From assembly GCF_009734405.1 (NCBI RefSeq), contig NZ_CP046453.1, positions 682,001 through 746,000 of the forward strand: a DNA stretch of 64,000 nucleotides, in the 5' to 3' direction. The notes beneath the pieces were generated by a model. That model saw only the letters and a program-made list of their open reading frames with translations, was not told the DNA's origin and searched no databases. The DNA comes from Corynebacterium comes. GTDB lineage: Bacteria; Actinomycetota; Actinomycetes; Mycobacteriales; Mycobacteriaceae. The stretch's first letter is position 1. Each line of letters starts with the position of its first letter. The position numbers and the translations under genes are program-made. Below, piece by piece: positions 9,187 through 21,090 of this stretch.

Positions 9187-9597
9187 ATGTCCAAGATTTC
9201 CACTGCCATCCTCCGCGGCGTCTCCGGCGCCTTCATCGCCAACTCGGGCGTGGGCAAGATCGGCATGCCGGCCGAGTACTCCGCCGGCATCCAGCAGATG
9301 GCGGCTTCCGGTATTCCGGCCATGGCCAAGCTGCCCTCCGACAAGTTCGGCACCTTGCTCGGTTATGCCGAAACCGGCATTGGCGCGGCCCTGCTCGCGC
9401 CGTTCGTGCCGAACAAGCTGGCTGGCGCGGCACTGACCGCCTTCTCGGGTGGGCTGATGACCATGTACTTCGCTAATCCGGAGAACACCGAAGCGGACGG
9501 CATCCGTCCGTCCCAGGAGGGCACCAGCCTGGCCAAGGACGTCTTTATGCTGGCCATCGGCCTGGCGCTGATGGCTCAGGGCGGGAACAGCAAGTAG
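9187..9597 (+). CDS. small DoxX-like membrane protein
   Basis: 136 residues with about four hydrophobic segments (roughly 5-22, 55-73, 78-97, 115-132) and the general look of DoxX/DoxD-type proteins. No catalytic motif is evident and the family call is tentative. An AGAGGAG ribosome binding site precedes the ATG at 9187. A -10-like TATAGCAT lies near 9140-9147. A strong terminator follows, so it is probably monocistronic. Not recognised beyond this. Confidence 0.6.
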   Translation: MSKISTAILRGVSGAFIANSGVGKIGMPAEYSAGIQQMAASGIPAMAKLPSDKFGTLLGYAETGIGAALLAPFVPNKLAGAALTAFSGGLMTMYFANPENTEADGIRPSQEGTSLAKDVFMLAIGLALMAQGGNSK

Positions 9598-9633
9598 GTC
9601 TGGTCGGAGAACCTGACGCGACAGGGATCTTTG

Positions 9634-9672
9634 AGCCGGCGTCCCGGGCATCATGCCCGGGACGCCGGCTTT
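9634..9672 (+). terminator. intrinsic terminator with 17-bp perfect stem
   Basis: Arms 9634-9650 and 9654-9670 are perfect inverted repeats with a 3-base loop, followed by TTTCCC. It ends transcription of the DoxX-like gene. The stem could act in both directions. Confidence 0.8.
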
Positions 9673-9848
9673 CCCATTGGCTCGGGCGGGCCTAGGGGAT
9701 GTCCCGGAGATTTCCCGGGGGGTGTGTCAATCGACACTGTTCTGGAGCTAAGGTGAGCCAAAGCAATGTTCCGGCTGATGTTCTCTTAAGTGTCCTGTCA
9801 CCTCGGAGTTTGGTGGGGCGGGGCCGAAAGGGGAGAATTTATCTCAAG

Positions 9849-9867
9849 ATAGGCTTGCCTAACTAGA
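9849..9867 (+). promoter_or_regulatory. DtxR box 1
   Basis: 19-base site with core TAGGCTTGCCTAA, matching the DtxR consensus TTAGGTTAGSCTAACCTAA at 13 of 19 positions by hand alignment. It lies about 95-110 bases upstream of the siderophore lipoprotein start. DtxR with Fe2+ represses iron-uptake genes in Corynebacterium. Confidence 0.65.
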
Positions 9868-9890
9868 GGTGGGTCTTGTACGGTTGCCGC

Positions 9891-9909
9891 TTAGGGTTAC
9901 CTAACCTAG
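9891..9909 (+). promoter_or_regulatory. DtxR box 2
   Basis: TTAGGGTTACCTAACCTAG matches the DtxR consensus at 15 of 19 positions. It is centred 60 bases before the lipoprotein ATG and 42 bases from box 1. The 362-base gap 9598-9959 otherwise holds only the upstream terminator and presumably the promoter. Confidence 0.8.
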
Positions 9910-9959
9910 CCCCGCCAGGACGCTGGTTCACGTTTGACGCGAAGGACACCAAAGACACC

Positions 9960-10964
9960 ATGGCACGTATCCGCCACTCCCTGATCGCCGCAGTCGCCGC
10001 TGCCGGCCTGCTGCTCACCGCCTGCTCTGACGGTGGCACCTCGACGGCAGACCAGTCGAACGCGACCCCGGCGTCGGAAAGCACGATCACGGTCGAGGAC
10101 AACTTCGGCACCCAGGAGATCGCCCTGCCGGTGGAGAAGATCGCCTCCACCGACAACCGCACCTTCGAGGTGCTCAACGCATGGGGCATCGAGCTGGTCG
10201 CCGCGCCGAAGCAACTCGTCCCGTTCACCGTCCCGGAGTACAAGGACAACACGGACATCCAGGACCTGGGCACCCACCGGGAACCGAACCTCGAGATGCT
10301 CACCGCCGCGGAGCCGGACCTGATCATCAACGGTCAGCGTTTCACGCAGCATCGGGACGCCATCGTCAAGCTCAACCCGGACACCGCCCTCATCGAGCTG
10401 GAGCCGCGTGACGGCGAGCCCGTCGAGGCGGAGCTCAAGCGCCAGGTCACCGAGCTGGGCAAGGTCTTCGAGAAGGAGAATGAGGCCGACAAGATCATCG
10501 CCGACTTCGACGCAGCCCTCGAGCGCGCAAAGGCCGCCTACAACAAGGACGAGAACGTCATGGCCGTCAACGTCACCGGCGGCACCATCGGCTACATCGC
10601 GCCTTCCGTCGGCCGCACCTACGGCCCCGTCTTCGACATGATCGGTCTCACCCCGGCGCTCGAGGTTCCGGAGGGCTCAAACAACCACATGGGAGATGAC
10701 ATTTCCGTGGAGGCCATCGCCGCGGCCAACCCGGACTGGCTGCTCGTGCTCGACCGTGACGCCGGCACCACTGACCGCGACTCCGCCGACTACCGCCCGG
10801 CCGCCGCCATCGTCGAGGAATCCGACGCACTGCAGAACGTCACCGCCGTCAAGGAGGGGCAGATCTCCTACGCACCGGAGGACACGTACACCAACGAATC
10901 CATCATCACCTACACCGAGATCCTCAACGATCTGGCCGATGCATTCGAGAAAGCCCAGAACTAG
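9960..10964 (+). CDS. iron-siderophore ABC transporter substrate-binding lipoprotein
   Basis: Extracytoplasmic receptor that delivers a ferric siderophore to the permease encoded next. The 334-residue protein has a lipoprotein signal peptide with lipobox LTAC (lipidated Cys22), followed by a periplasmic-binding domain of the FepB/FhuD/CeuE class (motifs FEVLNAWGIELVAAPK, EPDLIINGQR, PDWLLVLDRD). First gene of a five-gene cluster, preceded by two DtxR boxes, so expression should rise under iron limitation. C. glutamicum has a syntenic DtxR-regulated siderophore-binding lipoprotein. The exact siderophore cannot be predicted. No strong ribosome binding site is seen. Confidence 0.9.
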   Translation: MARIRHSLIAAVAAAGLLLTACSDGGTSTADQSNATPASESTITVEDNFGTQEIALPVEKIASTDNRTFEVLNAWGIELVAAPKQLVPFTVPEYKDNTDIQDLGTHREPNLEMLTAAEPDLIINGQRFTQHRDAIVKLNPDTALIELEPRDGEPVEAELKRQVTELGKVFEKENEADKIIADFDAALERAKAAYNKDENVMAVNVTGGTIGYIAPSVGRTYGPVFDMIGLTPALEVPEGSNNHMGDDISVEAIAAANPDWLLVLDRDAGTTDRDSADYRPAAAIVEESDALQNVTAVKEGQISYAPEDTYTNESIITYTEILNDLADAFEKAQN

Positions 10965-10998
10965 CGCCGGACAGGCAGAGCAGTAGAGTAGCCACACC

Positions 10999-12006
10999 AT
11001 GACGACACCGATCACCCCGACCGCGGCGGCCCCACCTGCGCCCCGTGCCACGCGCACGAGGAAGAAGCTCTTCGACTGGAAGCTGCTCATCGGTGTTCTG
11101 GTCGTGGTCGGACTGCTCGGACTGTCGCTCTCGGTCGGTCAGTACAACATCCTGGACACTGACGACGGGTGGCAGATGTTCTTCACCACCCGCGTGCCCC
11201 GCACCATCGCCCTGGTATTCGCGGGCGCGGCGATGGCCATGGCGGGCCTGGTCATGCAGCTGCTCACCCAGAACCGTTTCGTCGAACCGACGACCACCGG
11301 TACCACCGAGTGGGCGGGCCTCGGTCTGCTCACCGTCATGTACTTCATCCCGGCTGCCACGGTCATGGAGCGGATGTTCGGAGCGGTGGTGTTCGCGTTC
11401 ATCGGCACGATGGTCTTCTTCCTCTTCCTCCGTCGTGTTTCGCTGCGCTCGAGCCTCATCGTCCCGATCATCGGCATAATGCTGGGAGCGGTGGTCAGCT
11501 CGGTCTCGACGTTCTTCGCCCTGCAGACGGACATGCTGCAGAACCTGGGTGTGTGGTTCGCGGGTTCCTTCACCGACATCCTCCGCGGTCAGTACGAGGT
11601 TCTCTGGCTGGTCGCACTGGTCGTGCTGGCGATCTTCCTCTTCGCCGACCGGCTCACCGTCGCCGGCATGGGCGAGGAGATCGCCACCAACGTCGGCCTC
11701 AACTACAACCGGATGGTGTTCATCGGCACCGGCCTGATCGCGGTGGCCACCGGCGTGGTCACCGTCGTCGTGGGCAACCTGCCCTTCCTGGGGCTCATCG
11801 TCCCGAACATCGTCTCGATGTTCCGGGGCGATGACCTGCGCTCCAACCTGCCCTGGGTCGGGCTTCTCGGCATCGGCATAGTCACCGTCTGCGACCTCAT
11901 CGGCCGCACGATCATCGCACCCTTCGAGATCCCCGTCTCCGTGATCCTCGGCATCATCGGCGCCATCGTCTTCGTCAGTCTGATTGTGAGGCAGCGCCGT
12001 GGATAA
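10999..12006 (+). CDS. siderophore ABC transporter permease (FecCD family), subunit 1
   Basis: 335-residue integral membrane protein of the BtuC/FecCD fold: a Pro/Ala-rich cytoplasmic N-terminus (1-28), then about nine to ten TM helices. Characteristic stretches are RVPRTIALVFAGAAMAMAG (residues about 58-76) and the coupling region GNLPFLGLIVPNIV. Begins 34 bases after the lipoprotein gene and overlaps the second permease by eight bases (11999-12006). The two permeases probably form a heterodimeric channel. Confidence 0.9.
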   Translation: MTTPITPTAAAPPAPRATRTRKKLFDWKLLIGVLVVVGLLGLSLSVGQYNILDTDDGWQMFFTTRVPRTIALVFAGAAMAMAGLVMQLLTQNRFVEPTTTGTTEWAGLGLLTVMYFIPAATVMERMFGAVVFAFIGTMVFFLFLRRVSLRSSLIVPIIGIMLGAVVSSVSTFFALQTDMLQNLGVWFAGSFTDILRGQYEVLWLVALVVLAIFLFADRLTVAGMGEEIATNVGLNYNRMVFIGTGLIAVATGVVTVVVGNLPFLGLIVPNIVSMFRGDDLRSNLPWVGLLGIGIVTVCDLIGRTIIAPFEIPVSVILGIIGAIVFVSLIVRQRRG

Positions 12007-13150
12007 GAACCGCTACGTGGACCGGATGGTCGAAGAATCCACCGCCGACGGCGTCGACAACTACCTCCGTGAGGCGACGACCCCGGAGGCCAGGCGTTAT
12101 GAACGAGCCGAGGACCACTGGCCCGGGTACGCGGTCAAGCCGCAGTCCGCCCGCAGCGCCGGGGCTTTCCAGACGGTCAGGGCGGCCCGGAAGTACTGGA
12201 TCATCCTCGGCACCGTGGTCACGCTCGGCCTGCTCTTCGCCTTCGGCCTGCTGGCCTGGAACAATCCGCTGCCCTTCGGCACGGAGGGGTTCTGGCTCAT
12301 CGCCGAGAGGCGCGCGGACGCAGTGATCGCCATGGCCATCGTCGCCGTCTGTCAGGCGGTGGCGACCGTCGCCTTCCAGACGGTGACCAACAACCGCATC
12401 ATCACGCCGTCGATAATGGGCTTCGAATCCCTGTACACCGTGATCCACACCTCCACGGTCTTCTTCTTCGGTGCCGCCGGCCTGATCGGCGCGCGCACCC
12501 TGGAGACGTTCGTGGTGCAGCTGATCCTCATGATCGGGCTGTCGCTCATCCTGTACTCCTGGCTGCTCACCGGCCGACACGCCAACATGCACGCAATGCT
12601 GCTGGTCGGCATCGTCATCGGCGGCGGCCTGGGCTCGGTGTCCACGTTCATGCAGCGCATGCTCACGCCGAGCGAGTTCGACGTGCTCACCGCCCGGCTC
12701 TTCGGTTCGGTGAACAACGCCGACCCGGAGTACTACCCGGTGGCCATCCCGCTGTGCCTGATCGCCGCGGGGCTGCTCTACCTCAATTCCCGCCGCATGA
12801 ACATCCTGTCCCTGGGCCGGGACACCGCCACGAACCTGGGCCTGAGCTACAAGGGCCTGGCGATCGCCACCCTCGTACTGATCTCCGTCCTCATGGCCGT
12901 GTCGACCGCACTGGTCGGGCCGATGACCTTCCTCGGTTTCCTGGTGGCCACCCTTGCCTACCAGTTTGCCGACACCTACGATCACCGCTACCTGTTCCCC
13001 ATGGCTGTGGCCATCGCCTTCGTGGTGCTCTCCGGCGCGTACTTCATCATGAACCACGTGTTCTACGCGCAGGGAGTGGTCTCCATCATCATCGAACTCG
13101 TCGGTGGTTCCGTGTTCCTCTTCGTCATCCTCCGAAAGGGTCGACTGTGA
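11999..13150 (+). CDS. siderophore ABC transporter permease (FecCD family), subunit 2
   Basis: 383 residues from a GTG at 11999. FecCD-type core from about residue 65, with motifs such as TNNRIITPSIMGFESLY and GPMTFLGFLVATLAYQF. Compared with subunit 1 it has an extra hydrophilic N-terminal extension of about 65 residues, rich in charged residues and without a TM segment, of unknown purpose. Overlaps the upstream permease by 8 bases and the ATPase GTG by 4 bases, so the three are translationally coupled. Confidence 0.9.
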   Translation: MDKNRYVDRMVEESTADGVDNYLREATTPEARRYERAEDHWPGYAVKPQSARSAGAFQTVRAARKYWIILGTVVTLGLLFAFGLLAWNNPLPFGTEGFWLIAERRADAVIAMAIVAVCQAVATVAFQTVTNNRIITPSIMGFESLYTVIHTSTVFFFGAAGLIGARTLETFVVQLILMIGLSLILYSWLLTGRHANMHAMLLVGIVIGGGLGSVSTFMQRMLTPSEFDVLTARLFGSVNNADPEYYPVAIPLCLIAAGLLYLNSRRMNILSLGRDTATNLGLSYKGLAIATLVLISVLMAVSTALVGPMTFLGFLVATLAYQFADTYDHRYLFPMAVAIAFVVLSGAYFIMNHVFYAQGVVSIIIELVGGSVFLFVILRKGRL

Positions 13151-13902
13151 TCACTCTGACCAATGTCCGCAAGGAGTACAACAGCGACGTCGCCATCGGC
13201 CCGGTGAATCTGGAGATTCCCGCCGGCGGCATCACCGCGCTCGTCGGACCCAACGGCGCCGGCAAGTCGACGCTGCTCACCATGATCGGCCGACTTCTGG
13301 GGATGGATTCCGGCGACATCAAGGTCGCCCAGTACGACATCACCACCACCAAGTCGAAGGACCTGGCCAAGATCCTGTCCATCCTGCGCCAGGAGAACCA
13401 CTTCATCACCAAGCTGACGGTCCGCCAGCTCGTCGGTTTCGGCCGCTTCCCGTACTCCCACGGTCGTCTGACCGAGGAGGACGAGCAGATCATCTCCCGC
13501 TACATCGACTTCCTCCACCTCACCGACCTGGAGGAGCGCTACCTCGACCAGCTCTCCGGCGGCCAGCGCCAGCGCGCGTATGTGGCGATGGTGCTCTGCC
13601 AGGAGACCGACTACGTGCTTCTCGACGAACCCCTCAACAACCTCGACATCGCCCACTCCGTGCAGATGATGCAGCACCTGCAGTCCGCCGCAAAGGAGTT
13701 CGGCCGCACCATCATCGTGGTGCTGCACGACATCAACTTCGCCGCCCGCTACGCCGACTACATCTGCGCGGTCAAGGCCGGCCAGATCGTTGAGTTCGGC
13801 TCCCCGCGCGAGGTCATGCGCGATGAGATCCTCACCGACATCTTCAACACCCCCGTGCAGGTCATCGAGGGCCCCAACGGACTGCTGGCCGTTTACCACT
13901 AG
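13147..13902 (+). CDS. siderophore ABC transporter ATP-binding protein (FepC-like)
   Basis: 251-residue ABC ATPase energising the two permeases: Walker A GPNGAGKST (about 38-46), signature LSGGQRQRAYVAM, Walker B YVLLDEPLNNLD, switch His in VVLHDINFA. The NNLD and HDINFAARYAD features are typical of FepC/FhuC proteins. GTG start overlaps the previous stop (GTGA). Its TAG stop is directly followed by the ATG of the next gene. Confidence 0.92.
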   Translation: MITLTNVRKEYNSDVAIGPVNLEIPAGGITALVGPNGAGKSTLLTMIGRLLGMDSGDIKVAQYDITTTKSKDLAKILSILRQENHFITKLTVRQLVGFGRFPYSHGRLTEEDEQIISRYIDFLHLTDLEERYLDQLSGGQRQRAYVAMVLCQETDYVLLDEPLNNLDIAHSVQMMQHLQSAAKEFGRTIIVVLHDINFAARYADYICAVKAGQIVEFGSPREVMRDEILTDIFNTPVQVIEGPNGLLAVYH

Positions 13903-14823
13903 ATGCCCGCCTGGCTTGAGCGTCACCAGATCGCCCTGTATGTCGGGGCGATCCTGCTCGGTCTTCTTGTCAGCGCCCCCTCACTCCGCGTGCTGGTCAC
14001 GCCGGTGCTGGGGGCGCTGCTCTTTGTCACCTTCCTGTCGGTTCCGCTGACGAAGATCCGCATCAATCCCCGCTTCCTCACGGCTCTGGCACTGCTCAAC
14101 GGTCTCGTCGTCCCGGCGGTGGCGGGCCTTCTCGCATCACCGCTGCGTGACGACGCCGTCGTCTACTCCGCCGTCCTCCTGGTCCTGCTGGCCCCCTGCA
14201 TCGACTACGTCATCACCTTCGCGGGCCTGGCAGGCGGCGCCCGCGCAGAGCTGCTCGCGGCAACTCCGCTCCTCCTTCTCGGACAACTTCTCCTGCTTCC
14301 GCTGCTCCTGCGCTTCTTCCTCGGCCCCACTGACGTGTTCTCCGCGGGGCCCTTCCTCGAGGCATTCCTCCTGCTGATCGTCCTGCCTCTCGGTGCCGCC
14401 TTCCTCGTGCAGCGACTTTTGGTGCGTCACCGGTGGGCGAGGCGTATCGACGCCGCCGGCACCGCCGCCATGGTCCCGCTCATGATGGCCACCCTGTTCG
14501 TGGTGCTCGCTGCTTTCGCCGGGGGAGTGGTCGGCCACTGGCAGCGACTCGCCCTGCCGGCGGCCGTCTATCTGGCCTTTGCGCTCCTGATGATCGCGGT
14601 GGGCCTGACTCTGGGAGCTGTGCTGCGTCTGCCTGTCCCGTTGCGGGTGGCGGCGACGTTCAGCGGCGTCACCCGCAACTCCCTGGTGGTCATGCCGTTC
14701 GCGCTGGCGATGCCGGGGACGCTGGCGCCGGTCGTTGTGGTGACCCAGACGCTGGTCGAACTGGCGGTGATGGTGGTGATGGTTGCCCTGATGCCGTTGT
14801 TTGTGTGTGGAAGGGGTGTGTGA
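13903..14823 (+). CDS. ACR3 / bile acid:sodium symporter family transporter
   Basis: 306-residue membrane protein with about ten TM helices. The LAPCIDYVITF segment resembles the conserved TM4 cysteine motif of ACR3 arsenite exporters, and TRNSLVVMPFALAMP matches the late conserved motif of the bile-acid/arsenite transporter superfamily. It starts on the base after the siderophore ATPase stop, so it is read from the same iron-regulated mRNA. No arsR or arsC is nearby, so arsenite may not be the real substrate. Last gene before the rrn promoter; no clear terminator was found between them. Confidence 0.7.
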   Translation: MPAWLERHQIALYVGAILLGLLVSAPSLRVLVTPVLGALLFVTFLSVPLTKIRINPRFLTALALLNGLVVPAVAGLLASPLRDDAVVYSAVLLVLLAPCIDYVITFAGLAGGARAELLAATPLLLLGQLLLLPLLLRFFLGPTDVFSAGPFLEAFLLLIVLPLGAAFLVQRLLVRHRWARRIDAAGTAAMVPLMMATLFVVLAAFAGGVVGHWQRLALPAAVYLAFALLMIAVGLTLGAVLRLPVPLRVAATFSGVTRNSLVVMPFALAMPGTLAPVVVVTQTLVELAVMVVMVALMPLFVCGRGV

Positions 14824-15447
14824 CCTGGTGATTTAGTGTTCGGGCGGAACTTCCGTATAGTCATTCTCGTTGCCAGGAACGGTTACCGCAAGGTGGCCGG
14901 GTGGGCAACAGGAAACGAATGTTGCAGTCCGGAGTTGACACGGTCAGACCGGATCGGTAAGTTCAATCAAGCTGCTGAACAGCCGGGGCCCGTGAGGGAC
15001 ACGGTAATCGGTGTGCGGATGTTGTGTGAGAACTCAATAGTGTGCCAATGTACTTTTGTTTGTGACTTTGGTTGTGTCGTTCATCGGCCCTTGCTCCCCG
15101 TGTTGTGGGGGTGGGGTGGGTGTGTGCCGGGTGGTACCTGTTCATAACAGGGTGCCACTGTAAATAATGCGCGCGGTGGTTGTCATCGTGTGAGTTGTTG
15201 TGGCGCAGGCATGGTCATGGTCGCTGATAGGAAGTAGGTGGCCCCCGTTTCCTTCCCCGTCAGGGTGGGTGAGGGGTCACAGATTTTTTTATGTGATCAT
15301 GGCGTCCCGGACCCTTGAGTGGTTCGGGGTGGCTGTGGTTGTTTTTTGGCAATCAACTGAAACATCATCGCCTGTGGGTGGTGGTGTGCTGGTTGTTTGT
15401 TTTTGGTTGGGTTTGGGCTTTCTACGCCTGAGACTTTTTCTGAAGTT
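14824..15447 (+). promoter_or_regulatory. rrn promoter region and 16S leader
   Basis: Two candidate promoters are visible: TTAGTG, 17 bases, TATAGT (14833-14861), and a better one, TTGACA (14935-14940), 17 bases, TAAGTT (14958-14963). The rest is transcribed leader. It contains GTGAGAACTCAATAGTGTG (15026-15044), an element related to one before 23S, and the left arm of the 16S processing stem. No protein gene is supported here. Confidence 0.65.
15019..15048 (+). other. left arm of the 16S rRNA processing stem
   Basis: 15019-15048 is largely complementary to 17123-17153 in the 16S-23S spacer, bracketing 16S rRNA. Such stems are cut by RNase III during maturation. The outer seven and inner nine bases pair almost perfectly, with internal mismatches. 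Confidence 0.7.
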
Positions 15448-20524
<5,077 letters not shown>

Positions 20525-20584
20525 ATACCATCCCACCTCGTGGGGTGTGTGCAACGCACGTAACACATCAGCAGCACGAAAGAC

Positions 20585-20629
20585 AAAGTGTTGCCCGCGT
20601 CCACTATGCAGTGTCTGACACAGCACACC
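20585..20629 (+). other. right arm of the 23S rRNA processing stem
   Basis: Reverse-complementary to 17268-17309 in the spacer, with only scattered mismatches. Lies between 23S and 5S. Confidence 0.75.
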
Positions 20630-20679
20630 CGTATCACCGGGACACCACCCCCTCTTGTGGGGGGGTTGTTCCGTGGGAT

Positions 20680-20800
20680 GTGTCGGTGGTTGATAGCGGC
20701 AGGGAAACGCCCGGTCCCATTCCGAACCCGGAAGCTAAGCCTGCCCGCGCCGATGGTACTGCACCCGGGAGGGTGTGGGAGAGTAGGTTACCGCCGACAC
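20680..20800 (+). rRNA. rrf: 5S ribosomal RNA
   Basis: The 5' GTGTCGGTGGT pairs with 3' ACCGCCGACAC (terminal helix). The internal GGTCCCATTCCGAACCCGGA and GAGAGTAGGTTACCGCC are typical actinobacterial 5S. Length is 121 bases, ends set from the helix. Confidence 0.95.
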
Positions 20801-21090
20801 TAATAATTGAACACAACTACATAGCCCCAGCACCCGTCCCCGTGATGGTCGCACCCTTCCGCCTGTGTGTGTGGTGGGGTGTGACGGTCACCGGGGGCGG
20901 GTGCTTCGGCATCCCCAGGGGCGGGGACGGGGACGTAGCAGGAGGGGGTGGGACCCGGTGATCCGGAGCCGCTTATCCTTGGACGAGGATAAAGATGGAG
21001 GGTGCCGGCCGGCAGGTCAGAGAGAACACTGATCTTTCCGCGGAGAGCATGCCAGCGGTCACGACGAACTTGGAATAGGACAGCCCACAG
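20801..21090 (+). other. rrn 3' flank and upstream region of the MacB-like permease gene
   Basis: 290 bases with no supported gene. It holds a long imperfect inverted repeat (arms 20829-20856 and 20877-20905) that could end rrn transcription, though no T-tract follows. It also holds a 7-bp perfect palindrome with a 6-base loop (TTATCCT 20973-20979, AGGATAA 20986-20992) that may be an operator for the next gene. Confidence 0.5.
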
